From: Variovorax sp. ZS18.2.2
GTDB taxonomy: Bacteria > Pseudomonadota > Gammaproteobacteria > Burkholderiales > Burkholderiaceae_C
Assembly (NCBI RefSeq): GCF_024701975.1
Contig: NZ_JANLNM010000004.1
Span: 310,001 to 374,000 of the forward strand
DNA length: 64,000 nucleotides
Reading direction: 5' to 3'
The notes under the pieces were generated by a model. That model had not been told where the DNA came from. It worked only from the letters and a program-made list of their open reading frames with translations, and made no database searches. This document shows, piece by piece, positions 27,625 to 36,623 of this stretch (positions are counted from its first letter, which is position 1; each line of letters starts with the position of its first letter). Position numbers and translations under genes: made by a program.

Positions 27625-29505
27625 ATGTGCGGCATCGTCGGGGCAGCGTCCCATCGCAACATCGTTCCGGTCCTCGTCCAGGGCCTCCAGCGGCTCGAGT
27701 ACCGCGGCTATGACTCCTGCGGCGTCGCGGTGCATGCGGGCGGACTCACGCGGGCGCGCACCACATCGCGCGTGGCGGACCTCGTCACGCAGGTGCGCGA
27801 AGACAAGGTCGAAGGCCTGACCGGCATCGCCCACACGCGCTGGGCCACGCATGGCGCGCCGGTGGTGCACAACGCGCACCCGCACTTCAGCCACGGCCCC
27901 GGCGCCGATGCGCAGGGCGCGCGCCCCGGCCGCATCGCGCTGGTGCACAACGGCATCATCGAAAACCACGAAACGCTGCGCGCCGCGCTCGAGGTCAAGG
28001 GCTACGTGTTCGAGAGCCAGACCGACACCGAGGTCATCGCCCACCTGGTCGACAGCCTCTACAACGGCGACCTGTTCGAGGCCGTGAAGGCCGCGGTGCT
28101 GCAGTTGCACGGCGCCTACGCCATTGCCGTGATCTGCCGCGACGAGCCGCAGCGCGTGGTCGGCGCGCGCGCCGGTTCGCCGCTGATCCTGGGCGCGGGC
28201 AAGGAAGGCGGCGAGAACTTCCTTGCGAGCGATGCGATGGCGCTGGCGGGCGTGACCGACCAGATCATCTATCTCGAAGAAGGCGACGTGGTCGACGTGC
28301 AGCCGGGCAAGTACTGGATCGTCGACAAGAACCACAAGCCGGTGACGCGCCAGGTGCGCACCGTGCAGGCCCACAGCGGCGCGGCCGAACTCGGCCCCTA
28401 CCGCCACTACATGCAGAAGGAAATCTTCGAGCAGCCGCGCGCCATCGGCGACACGCTCGAAGGCGTGGCGGGCATCGTGCCCGAGCTGTTCGACGGCATC
28501 GGGCAGGACGGCGCCACGGGTGCGAGCGCGCACCGCGTCTTCAAGGACATCGACAAGATCCTCATCCTCGCCTGCGGCACCAGCTACTACAGCGGCTGCA
28601 CCGCCAAGTACTGGCTCGAAAGCATCGCGAAGATTTCCACGCAGGTCGAGATCGCGAGCGAATACCGCTATCGCGACTCCGTGCCCGACCCCAAGACGCT
28701 GGTGGTCACCATCAGCCAGTCGGGCGAGACGGCCGACACGCTCGCCGCGCTCAAGCACGCACGCTCGCTCGGCATGGAACAGACGCTGACGATCTGCAAT
28801 GTCGCGACCAGCGCGATGGTGCGCGAGTGCAAGCTGGCGTACATCACGCGCGCCGGCGTGGAGATCGGCGTGGCGTCGACCAAGGCCTTCACCACGCAGC
28901 TGGCCGGCCTCTTCCTCTTGACGCTGGCCATCGCGCAGACCAAGGGCCACTTGAGCGAGGCCGACGAGGCGCGCTACCTGAAGGAAATGCGCCACCTGCC
29001 GGTCGCGCTGCAGTCGGTGCTCGCGCTGGAGCCTCAGATCATCGGCTGGGCCGAAGACTTCGCGCGCAAGGACAACGCGCTGTTCCTCGGCCGCGGGCTG
29101 CACTACCCGATCGCGCTCGAAGGCGCGCTCAAGCTCAAGGAAGTGACCTACATCCACGCCGAGGCGTATGCGGCGGGCGAACTCAAGCACGGCCCGCTCG
29201 CGCTGGTGACGAGCGAGATGCCCGTCGTCGCGGTCGCACCGAACGACGCGCTGCTCGAAAAGCTCAAGAGCAACCTGCAGGAAGTGCGTGCGCGCGGCGG
29301 CGTTCTCTATGTGCTGGCCGATGGCGACACGAAGATCAAGAGCGGCGAAGGGCTGCATGTGATCCGCATGCCGGAGCACTACGGGCAACTGTCGCCGCTG
29401 CTGCATGTGGTGCCGCTGCAATTGTTGGCGTATCACACGGCGTGTGCGCGCGGGACCGATGTGGACAAGCCGCGGAATCTGGCGAAGAGCGTGACGGTGG
29501 AGTGA
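27625..29505 (+). CDS. glmS: Glutamine-fructose-6-phosphate aminotransferase (isomerising)
   Basis: A 626-residue enzyme making glucosamine-6-phosphate. The N-terminal Ntn glutaminase starts MCGIVGAAS with nucleophile Cys2 and has the LEYRGYDSCGVAV segment. Two SIS domains follow, with ACGTSYYSG, TISQSGETADT and GRGLHYPIALEGALKLKE. The C-terminus is the usual DKPRNLAKSVTVE. First step of the pathway completed by glmU. Confidence 0.97.
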   Translation: MCGIVGAASHRNIVPVLVQGLQRLEYRGYDSCGVAVHAGGLTRARTTSRVADLVTQVREDKVEGLTGIAHTRWATHGAPVVHNAHPHFSHGPGADAQGARPGRIALVHNGIIENHETLRAALEVKGYVFESQTDTEVIAHLVDSLYNGDLFEAVKAAVLQLHGAYAIAVICRDEPQRVVGARAGSPLILGAGKEGGENFLASDAMALAGVTDQIIYLEEGDVVDVQPGKYWIVDKNHKPVTRQVRTVQAHSGAAELGPYRHYMQKEIFEQPRAIGDTLEGVAGIVPELFDGIGQDGATGASAHRVFKDIDKILILACGTSYYSGCTAKYWLESIAKISTQVEIASEYRYRDSVPDPKTLVVTISQSGETADTLAALKHARSLGMEQTLTICNVATSAMVRECKLAYITRAGVEIGVASTKAFTTQLAGLFLLTLAIAQTKGHLSEADEARYLKEMRHLPVALQSVLALEPQIIGWAEDFARKDNALFLGRGLHYPIALEGALKLKEVTYIHAEAYAAGELKHGPLALVTSEMPVVAVAPNDALLEKLKSNLQEVRARGGVLYVLADGDTKIKSGEGLHVIRMPEHYGQLSPLLHVVPLQLLAYHTACARGTDVDKPRNLAKSVTVE

Positions 29506-29508
29506 GGC

Positions 29509-29572
29509 TGTTGAATTCCGCCGATATCTGCCCCTACTGGGTTTAGGGGGCAATTTTCGGCGGCAATCAACA
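29509..29572. repeat. 64-bp imperfect inverted repeat after glmS
   Basis: Arms of about 28 bases, bounded by TGTTGA (29509-29514) and TCAACA (29567-29572), surround a short loop near 29537-29543. Shared core words are CCGCCGA/TCGGCGG and TGCCCCTA/TAGGGGGCA. There is no T-tract, so it is not a typical terminator. The form resembles paired ends of a miniature or decayed mobile element. Confidence 0.6.
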
Positions 29573-29617
29573 TGCGAGCGCAGCAGGTGGACACCGATCC
29601 CATACGGAATAACGGCT

Positions 29618-30070
29618 TCAGGCGATTTCGCTGGCTTCCGTCCACACCTTGTTGAAAAAGGATTCTCGAGTTCTTTCGAAGACGAGGCTCGAATGCAGTC
29701 CGATGGCCGACTCGATCTGCGTCGTCTTGCCGAAGTCGGTGCTGGAAACCCAAACCGTGTCCGGCGCCACGAGCACCGCCTTGGCATTGGTGTTGCGATG
29801 CAGTGCGATGCGTACATCGGGGAAGCGGAGCTTGAGCATCCTCGCCTCCTTGTGTGCATCGGTGTTGGCAATGATGAAGATGTCCCGCGGGCGCTTTCCC
29901 AATATCTGCGAGATGTAGTCCGGGTCTGGAAGTGATCCGGTCATGATCAGAATGGGACCGACGACGCGCGCGATGTGGGACAGGCGCCTGCTCCAGCTGT
30001 TGGCGCTAATGGACATCTTCGCGTCTTCACAGGAGAACGCGAACCCGAAACTATCGTCACTGAAAACCAT
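29618..30070 (-). CDS. Phospholipase D-like domain protein
   Basis: A 150-residue protein. Residues ~90-115 read ALHRNTNAKAVLVAPDTVWV then SSTDFG, matching the PLD pattern H-x-N/x-K-(x) followed by an SS/SxNF strand, and TQIESAIGLHSSLVFER follows as in PLD-like domains. Only one half-site is present, so it would act as a dimer if catalytic. It stands alone beside the inverted repeat at 29509. Specific role unknown. Confidence 0.55.
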   Translation of the reverse strand: MVFSDDSFGFAFSCEDAKMSISANSWSRRLSHIARVVGPILIMTGSLPDPDYISQILGKRPRDIFIIANTDAHKEARMLKLRFPDVRIALHRNTNAKAVLVAPDTVWVSSTDFGKTTQIESAIGLHSSLVFERTRESFFNKVWTEASEIA

Positions 30071-30124
30071 GGGTGGTGCTTCGAATCCTTGAACGGCCTG
30101 CCTCCTCCAATCCGCCGCGTGTTT

Positions 30125-31681
30125 TCAGACGACGGACACAGCAGCAGCAACAGCCGCAGACCTGCCGCCGCCCGGAAACACCGGCGGCGTCTTGACGATC
30201 GAGGTCAGCGCGGGATCGGCCACGCGCAGCGCGGCCAGATCGGGCCGCGGGCGGCGCAGTTGCGCATGGGCCGAGAAGGCTTCTTCCATCGCCCGCGCCG
30301 CGCCCAGCACCTGGTGGTCGGCCCGAAAGCCGCCCACCACCTGCAAGCCGAACGGCATGCCGGCGTGGTCGAGCCCAGAGGGCAGTGAAATGGCCGGATG
30401 CGTGGTCAGCGTGACCACATAGGTCAGCGCCAGCCAGCGGTAGTAGTTGGCCTGCTGCTCGCCGTTGATATGGCCGGCGTACAGCTGCGTCCATGGAAAG
30501 GGCGACACCGGCGTGGTGGGCGACAGCACAAGGTCGTAGTCGGCGAAGGTCGCCTGAAAACGCTTGATGAGCCGCGTCTGCTCGGCCTGCGCCCAGGCGC
30601 TGTCGAGCAGGCTCATGCGTGCGCCCATCTCGTAGTTCGCGCGCGGGTTGGGTCCCAGGCTGTCGGGGTTGCGTTCGTAGGCCGTCTGCATGCCTGCCAC
30701 GAAGGCTTCCGCGCGCAGCACGTCGAAGCAGCGGTGCGCCTCGCCCATCTCGAACTCGACCTTGTCGCAGCGGCGAAACAGGTGCCGCATGGCCCCGATC
30801 TTCTGGCGGAAGGTGGCGCGGATGCCGTCGTCCACGGCACAGGTGCCGAAGTCTTCGGTCCACGCCACGCGCAGGCCGGCGAGGTCGACCTGCGCGTGCG
30901 CCAGGAAGGACATGGGATCGAGCGGATAACTCAGCGGGTCGCCCGCGTGCATGCCGGCGGAGGCGGCCAACTGCAGGCAGGCGTCTTCCACGGTACGGCC
31001 CATGGGGCCGACGACCGAGATGGGCGTCCAGCCCAGGGGCTTGCGCACGCTGGGCACGATGCCCGGCGATGGCCGGAAACCCACCACGCCGCACTTGGCC
31101 GCCGGAATGCGGAGCGACCCGCCGGTGTCGGAGCCGGTGCACACCGGGAGCATGTCGCAGGCCAGCGCGGCCGCCGAGCCGCCGGAGGAGCCGCCGGCAT
31201 TCAGGTCCGGATTGAAGGGGTTGCCCGTGGCGCCCCACACGTCGTTGCGCGAGTTGGCGCCCGCGCCCATCTCGGGCACGTTGGTCTTGCCCGCCACGAT
31301 GGCGCCCGCGCGGCGCAGGCGCGCCACCAGCTCGATGTCTTCCGTGGGCACGTGGTCGCGGTAGATCGCGGAGCCCCAGGTCGTGAGCAGGCCTTCGGTG
31401 GGCTCGAGGTCCTTGACGCCCAGCGGCAGGCCGTGCAGCAGGCCGAGCGTGTCGCCGCGCATCACGGCGCGTTCCGCCGCCGCGGCTTCGGTGCGCGCGC
31501 GCTCGAAACAGGTGGCGGTCACCGCGTTGACGAACGGGTTCACACGCTCGATTCGCGCGATGCACGCTTCCAGGAGATCGACGGGCGAGATGACTTTGCT
31601 GCCGATGAGGCGGCGCAACTCGACGGCGGATTTCTCGACGAGCTCCGAGCCGGCGACGTGGGATGTGCTGTTCGGGTTCAT
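30125..31681 (-). CDS. Amidase signature family hydrolase
   Basis: A 518-residue amidase. The Ser-cisSer-Lys triad is visible: Lys in HGLPLGVKDLEPTEG, and the glycine/serine-rich NAGGSSGGSAAALAC followed by TGSDTGGSLRIPAA, where the catalytic Ser lies. ATG overlaps the upstream receptor gene's stop in TGATG, so the two are coupled. Probably hydrolyses an amide whose precursor or product is imported by the Bug receptor system. Confidence 0.88.
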   Translation of the reverse strand: MNPNSTSHVAGSELVEKSAVELRRLIGSKVISPVDLLEACIARIERVNPFVNAVTATCFERARTEAAAAERAVMRGDTLGLLHGLPLGVKDLEPTEGLLTTWGSAIYRDHVPTEDIELVARLRRAGAIVAGKTNVPEMGAGANSRNDVWGATGNPFNPDLNAGGSSGGSAAALACDMLPVCTGSDTGGSLRIPAAKCGVVGFRPSPGIVPSVRKPLGWTPISVVGPMGRTVEDACLQLAASAGMHAGDPLSYPLDPMSFLAHAQVDLAGLRVAWTEDFGTCAVDDGIRATFRQKIGAMRHLFRRCDKVEFEMGEAHRCFDVLRAEAFVAGMQTAYERNPDSLGPNPRANYEMGARMSLLDSAWAQAEQTRLIKRFQATFADYDLVLSPTTPVSPFPWTQLYAGHINGEQQANYYRWLALTYVVTLTTHPAISLPSGLDHAGMPFGLQVVGGFRADHQVLGAARAMEEAFSAHAQLRRPRPDLAALRVADPALTSIVKTPPVFPGGGRSAAVAAAVSVV

Positions 31682-32673
31682 CAGTCGGCGGTGATGTTCG
31701 CGCGCGCCGCAACGGCGCGCATCAGGGGCAGTTCCCGGTTGATGAGTTCGCTCGCCGCGGCGGCGTTGCTGAAGCCCGGCTCCAGTCCCTGGCTCAGCAG
31801 CTTGGCGCGCGTGTCGGGGTCGGCGATGGTCGCGGCCAGCGCCTTCTCGAGCCTGGCCTTCACGTCGGCGGGCACGCCCTTCGGGGCAGCGATCATCAGC
31901 CACGAATCCATGTCGACGCCGGCGTAGCCGCTCTCCGCGAACGTGGGCACATCGGGCAGCAGTGCCGAGCGCCTTGCCGTGGTCAGCGCAATGGCCTTGA
32001 TCTTGCCGTTCTTGAGCTGGGGGATCGCGGCGCTGACCGTGTCGATGCTGAAGGGGATCTGGCCGCCCATCAGGTCGGTCATCGCGGGCGCGCTGCCCTT
32101 GTAGGGCACGTGCGTCATCTTCAGGCCCGTCGCGTGCAGGATGGTTTCGCCGGCGAACTGCGCGGTGGTGCCGGTGCCGTAGGAGCCGTACGAATACTTG
32201 CCCGGCGAGGCCTTCACGTAGTCGACGAACTGCTTGACCGTTTGCACCGGCACCTCGCTGTTCGCCAGCAGGATCAGCGCAACGCGCCCCGCAATGCCGA
32301 TCGGCTCGAAGCCCTTCACCGGGTCGTAGGGCAGGGTGGGGCGGATCGCCGGGTTGACGGTGAAGGTGGAGCCCGAACTGAGCAGCAGCGTGTAGCCGTC
32401 GGGCGCTGCCTTCGACACATAGCTGGCGCCGACCACCGTGCCGGCACCCGCGCGGTTCTCGATGATGACGGGCTGGCCGAGCTCCTTGCCAAGGCGCTGC
32501 GCGATCACCCGCCCGTTGACATCCGTCGCACCACCCGGCGGGAAGGGAATGACCAGCGTGACCGGGCGCGTGGGAAAGCCCGCCGCGGTGGCAAGCGCAG
32601 CCAGCGGCATCGCGCCAAGGCCGAGGCCGCACAGCAGTGCCATGCGGCGCGTCATGAGCGGGAGATGCTTCAT
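31681..32673 (-). CDS. Bug-family tripartite tricarboxylate transporter receptor
   Basis: A 330-residue periplasmic receptor with a signal peptide (residues ~1-30, RR then a long hydrophobic core). Bug signatures are present: FPTRPVTLVIPFPPGGATD at the start of the mature chain, IENRAGAGTVVGA, HVPYKGSAPAMTDLMGGQI and LLPDVPTFAESG. No TctA/TctB membrane genes are adjacent, which is common in Burkholderiales. Coupled to the amidase. Confidence 0.93.
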   Translation of the reverse strand: MKHLPLMTRRMALLCGLGLGAMPLAALATAAGFPTRPVTLVIPFPPGGATDVNGRVIAQRLGKELGQPVIIENRAGAGTVVGASYVSKAAPDGYTLLLSSGSTFTVNPAIRPTLPYDPVKGFEPIGIAGRVALILLANSEVPVQTVKQFVDYVKASPGKYSYGSYGTGTTAQFAGETILHATGLKMTHVPYKGSAPAMTDLMGGQIPFSIDTVSAAIPQLKNGKIKAIALTTARRSALLPDVPTFAESGYAGVDMDSWLMIAAPKGVPADVKARLEKALAATIADPDTRAKLLSQGLEPGFSNAAAASELINRELPLMRAVAARANITAD

Positions 32674-32835
32674 CGTGAACTCCTGGGATTTCGGCGGGGA
32701 TTCGGCGGGATTGGGGGGAGGGCGGATTCATCCTAGGAGCGCCAAGCAGGTGTCACAAGCGCAATGTTTAGAATTCTTCGTTGCCGAATCGGCAATCGGC
32801 GCCATCCACCTGGCTCTGCATCACAGGAGAGATTC

Positions 32836-33747
32836 ATGCAGCTTCGTGCCTTGCAAGAGACCGCGATGCGCTACTTTCTCGAGGTCGTGAAAACCGGCTC
32901 GGTGAAGGAGGCCGCGCTCAAGCTCAACGTGGCGCCCTCGGCGGTGAGCCGGCAGGTGGCGCGGCTGGAACGCGACCTGGACACCCTTCTCTTCGAGCGC
33001 CATGCGCGCGGCATGGAGCCCAATGCCGCGGGCGAGCTGCTGGCGGCGCATGCCAAGCGGGCGCAGCAGGACATCGAGCGGGTCGCGAACGACATTGCCA
33101 GTCTGCGCGGCCTGCGCAGCGGGCATGTGCGCGTCGCGAGCACCGAGGGCTTTGCCTTCGACTTCATCCCCACGCTGATCGCGCACTTCCGCCGCAAGCA
33201 CGAGGGCATCCGATTCCACCTGGAGGTCTGCTCGCTCGCCGACATTTCCAGGCGGGTGCGCGATGGCGAAGCCGACGTGGGCATCACCCTGAGCGCTGTG
33301 CCCGAGCCCGGCATCGGGATCGAACTGCGGCACCCGAGCCCCATCCTGGCCGTGATGGCCAGGGCCCATCCGCTGGCCTCGCAGCGGCAGCTGTCGCTGC
33401 GCCAGGTGGTGGCGTATCCGCTGGGGCTGCCGCAGGAAGACAGCTCGATACGCCGTTTGCTCGACGCCAGCTGCACCCGGCAAGGGCTGCGCTATGCAGA
33501 GGCCATGTCGAGCAACCATGCGAATGCGTTGCTGAGCTTCGCGGCGGCCGGCGGCGGCATCGCGTTCTATGGCGCGCTGTCGATACGCACGCTGCTGCAG
33601 AGCAAGGCGCTGGTCGCCATCCCCTTGAAAGACCGCGAGATGAACGAGCGGCACCTGGAGATCGAGACCATGGCGGGCCGCTCGCTGCCCGATGCGTCAA
33701 AGGCCTTCGTGCGGTACTTGGTGGAAGCGGTCAAGGCCAGCGGGTGA
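32836..33747 (+). CDS. LysR-family regulator of the amidase/Bug pair
   Basis: A 303-residue regulator. The winged helix covers residues ~10-70 (YFLEVVKTGSVKEAALKLNV, then PSAVSRQVARLERDL). The ATG follows AGGAGAG by seven bases. It is divergent from the Bug receptor gene, 162 bases between starts, so it most likely controls that operon and itself. Confidence 0.9.
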   Translation: MQLRALQETAMRYFLEVVKTGSVKEAALKLNVAPSAVSRQVARLERDLDTLLFERHARGMEPNAAGELLAAHAKRAQQDIERVANDIASLRGLRSGHVRVASTEGFAFDFIPTLIAHFRRKHEGIRFHLEVCSLADISRRVRDGEADVGITLSAVPEPGIGIELRHPSPILAVMARAHPLASQRQLSLRQVVAYPLGLPQEDSSIRRLLDASCTRQGLRYAEAMSSNHANALLSFAAAGGGIAFYGALSIRTLLQSKALVAIPLKDREMNERHLEIETMAGRSLPDASKAFVRYLVEAVKASG

Positions 33748-33800
33748 CGACGACGTCGACATTGGCCGCAGGGCAGTGCCATTCAAGCGATTGCATGAAT

Positions 33801-33823
33801 AAGTGAGAGGCTTGATCTCATTC
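33801..33823. promoter_or_regulatory. Shared upstream motif, copy A
   Basis: An inverted repeat TGAGA-N7-TCTCA (33804-33820) inside a stretch that matches two other places in the window (42822-42843 and 48907-48928) at 16-17 of 20 positions. It lies about 145 bases before the winged-helix pair at 33968. A second word, AATTAGGTCAA at 33896-33906, recurs exactly at 47684-47694. Confidence 0.5.
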
Positions 33824-33967
33824 TTCGCCGCAATAAAGAAAACACCGTGCGAATGGTCCGATTTCAATCGCGGGCAGAGGTGGCGAGAGATGATGAATTA
33901 GGTCAACGATTCGTCGCAAACATATAAAAGCACGACGGCTCCTCCTGGCGCTGGAACAGGAGAGATC

Positions 33968-34750
33968 GTGCGACTGAATGTTTCCCAGCTTCCTTTCGAA
34001 ACCGCACTGAGCGGTTCGTTTCTCGGCGCCGGCCTTGCGGGCGCCGCGCAGATCGATGACGAGATCGACCCCCTGCGCATCCTGCTCATCGACCACCAGT
34101 CGACCCAGTGCAAGTCGTTCAGCGAGGGGTTGGAGAGAAACGGGTTTTCCATCGACATCGCCACCGGCGACAACGCCACGGCGACCGCGGCGCTCGCGGG
34201 CGACTACGCACTCATCCTCCTGAATTCGATGCGGCCCGGCCAGGCCGGATTCAGTGCCGTTCAGGCGATCCGGCGCAAGACCGATGCGCCTCTTCTGGTT
34301 CTGACCGAACGCGACAGCGTTGCCGCCCGCATCGCGGGTCTGGAGCTGGGGGCGAGCGACTATCTGGTCAAGCCCTTCTCGCTTTCCGACCTGCTTGCGC
34401 GGGTCACGGCGTTGGCCCGTCGCCCGCGCGAGCTCCGTCGGCCGGTGTTGCGTCTGGGCGATCTGGAACTCGACGAGCGCACCACGAGGTGCAGCCGCGA
34501 GGGCGTGGAACTCGATCTGACCCGGATGGAGTTTGCGTTGCTGCTGGTGCTGCTTCGCAGCCAGGGCGAAGTGCTCTCGCGGCAACAGCTCTCGCTGCGC
34601 GTATGGAACAGGGAATTCGACGGCAAGAACAACGCCGTCGACGTGGCCGTGCTGCGCCTGCGCAGCAAGCTCGACGCACCGTTCGAAACGAAGCTGTTGC
34701 ATTCCGTGCGGGGCGAGGGGTACGTTCTTGAAGAGCGTCCTGGCGCTTGA
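33968..34750 (+). CDS. OmpR-like regulator with a receiver lacking the phosphoacceptor Asp
   Basis: A 260-residue protein with a GTG start; GGAACAGGAGAG lies just upstream. Residues ~37-155 form a receiver fold (RILLIDH to YLVKPF). The usual phosphorylated Asp is Asn86 (codon AAT) in ILLNSMRPG, and the acidic pair is Asp-His. The conserved Lys in VKPF remains. Residues ~165-255 are an OmpR winged helix ending in VRGEGYVLEE. It is probably phosphorylation-independent. A second degenerate regulator follows 22 bases later; no kinase is adjacent. Confidence 0.85.
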   Translation: MRLNVSQLPFETALSGSFLGAGLAGAAQIDDEIDPLRILLIDHQSTQCKSFSEGLERNGFSIDIATGDNATATAALAGDYALILLNSMRPGQAGFSAVQAIRRKTDAPLLVLTERDSVAARIAGLELGASDYLVKPFSLSDLLARVTALARRPRELRRPVLRLGDLELDERTTRCSREGVELDLTRMEFALLLVLLRSQGEVLSRQQLSLRVWNREFDGKNNAVDVAVLRLRSKLDAPFETKLLHSVRGEGYVLEERPGA

Positions 34751-34772
34751 TCGCGCATGTCGAGTGCAGCGA

Positions 34773-35525
34773 ATGAGTGAGCGGCAGAACCTGTTCATCG
34801 CGTTGTACGACCGTGACGGCGTGCGCAGTGCCGCGCTCAAGAGCCGGCTGAGTTCGATGGGACACCGAGCCATCGTATTCACCCGCATGGATAACTTTCT
34901 GGAAGTCCTGGAAGAGCACCAACGATTCGATCTGCTTCTGGCACCTTTGCAGGACGGTCTGCCCCGGAAGGTTCTTTCCGCCGGTGGAGATGCGCTGGGC
35001 ATGCCGGCGCTCCTTCTCGTCGAGGGAACGCAGTGGGGGCAACTGCTGCTTCGCAACGAAGACGCCGAGGCGCGCGATGCCATCGAATTCGACGTCTTGC
35101 GAACGACCAACGAAGAATTGGATTGGCGCATGCGCACGCTGCTCGCGCGAACGAGAAAAAATTCGGCGCAATCTGCCCAGGCTTCGGAGCTGGCCTGGGG
35201 CGACTACCGGTTCATCGAGCGCCATCGCATCGTGCTGCATCGGGAGCGCGAGATCTTTCTGCAGCCGCGCCAGTTCGACTTTGCGCTGGAACTGTTCCGC
35301 AACATGGACTGTGTGGTGACGCGAGACTGGCTCTGGAATGTGCTGTGGAGGTCCACGTCCCAGCGCAGTTCGCGGGGGTTCGATGTCTGCGCCACCAACG
35401 TGCGAAGAAAGCTTGCGCTGCACGAAGAGAACGGCTTCGTGCTGAAGGCTGTGTATGGACAGGGCTATCTGCTGTCGAGGTGCCCTGCCATGCATGACGA
35501 GGTTTGCGAGCCCGGCTCCTGTTGA
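34773..35525 (+). CDS. Winged-helix regulator with degenerate receiver
   Basis: A 250-residue protein. The N-terminal ~120 residues keep the receiver strand order (LFIALYD, FDLLLAP, PALLLVEG), but neither the acidic pair, the phosphoacceptor nor the KP motif is present. The C-terminal ~100 residues form an OmpR-like winged helix (LQPRQFDFALELFRN, then RGFDVCATNVRRKLAL, KAVYGQGYLLSR). It appears co-transcribed with the gene at 33968. An unusual tandem of phosphorylation-independent regulators. Confidence 0.8.
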   Translation: MSERQNLFIALYDRDGVRSAALKSRLSSMGHRAIVFTRMDNFLEVLEEHQRFDLLLAPLQDGLPRKVLSAGGDALGMPALLLVEGTQWGQLLLRNEDAEARDAIEFDVLRTTNEELDWRMRTLLARTRKNSAQSAQASELAWGDYRFIERHRIVLHREREIFLQPRQFDFALELFRNMDCVVTRDWLWNVLWRSTSQRSSRGFDVCATNVRRKLALHEENGFVLKAVYGQGYLLSRCPAMHDEVCEPGSC

Positions 35526-35574
35526 GCGGTCGGCACGCGCGAGCGCGACCGGGCAACGTCTTTGAGTGGCGCGT

Positions 35575-36513
35575 TCAGTCCGGCAGGCTCCGGCCCGGTT
35601 CGGCATCCATGCGCAGAACGGCTTCATGCATCAGTCCGCGCAGCCAGATCAGCCCCGGGTCCCGGGTGCGGTGCCTGTGCCACTGCTGCATCTGCGCCAT
35701 GGCGGACATCGGCGTGGGAAGCGCGAACAGCGTGACCGGCAGCGACTTGCGGGCGATGCGGGCGAGCCTGGCGTGCATGGTGGCAATGCGTTCGGTGCCC
35801 ACGACCAGATACGCAGCGCTCGCGAAGCTGAAGGTCGTGACCTCGATGCGCTCTGCCTTGAGGTAGCGCTGTTTGAACCAGGCCTCGAGGGTCGGCTTGT
35901 CCATGGCCGGAGGCTGCACGGCAACATGGCCGGCTGCTTCGTATTGCCCGCGCGTCAGTTCACCGGATTGCGCAAAGCGGCTGCTGTTGCACACCACGCA
36001 GCAAAACTCTTCCTCGAACAGCATCTCGGTGGGATGGTCCTGCAAGGCGTAGGTGCGCGGGATCACCATGAGATCCGCCTCGCCGTTCTCCAGTGCACGC
36101 TGGGGCCGGTCCAGCAACGGCACCAGGTCGAACCGCACGGTGCGCGATTGGCTCTCGGCCAGTGCGAGCACGTGGGGTATCAGGATGGCCGCCGTGTAGT
36201 CGGAGACGATCAACTGGAATTTGCGATCCGACGCCGACGGATCGAACTGCGGAGGCGTTGCAATGGCAGTGTCCACACACGCGAGGACCTCGCGCACGGC
36301 TTCCTTCAATACTTCGGCCCGACCGGTGAGTTCCAGCTTGCGCCCCACGGGTACCAACAGGTCGTCGTCGAAGTAAGCCCGCAGCCGCGCGAGCGCGCTG
36401 CTCATCGCGGACTGGCTCAGGTGCAGTTGCTCCGCTGCCCGGCTGATGCTGCGCTCCCGCAGGAGCGCATCCAGGGCGACCAGCAGATTCAGGTCCAGGT
36501 TCTGGAATCGCAT
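35575..36513 (-). CDS. LysR-family regulator (NodD-like), tandem copy 1
   Basis: A 312-residue regulator with the N-terminus MRFQNLDLNLLVALDALLRE and helix-turn-helix RSISRAAEQLHLSQSAMSSA, as in NodD/LeuO-type LysR proteins. The ligand domain contains DLVPLLDRPQRALENGEADL. It is nearly the same along its whole length as the gene at 36624, including identical length, so the two are a tandem duplication. Targets unknown. Confidence 0.9.
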   Translation of the reverse strand: MRFQNLDLNLLVALDALLRERSISRAAEQLHLSQSAMSSALARLRAYFDDDLLVPVGRKLELTGRAEVLKEAVREVLACVDTAIATPPQFDPSASDRKFQLIVSDYTAAILIPHVLALAESQSRTVRFDLVPLLDRPQRALENGEADLMVIPRTYALQDHPTEMLFEEEFCCVVCNSSRFAQSGELTRGQYEAAGHVAVQPPAMDKPTLEAWFKQRYLKAERIEVTTFSFASAAYLVVGTERIATMHARLARIARKSLPVTLFALPTPMSAMAQMQQWHRHRTRDPGLIWLRGLMHEAVLRMDAEPGRSLPD

Positions 36514-36623
36514 GATTTTTCTTCTCCTCCTGGATCAGATGACGGACCTCTCCTTCGCATCGGCGCAGATGTAGTGCACCACTCGTCGCTGCGGTACGGT
36601 ACGCAAGCCGCCGGGCGGTGCGT

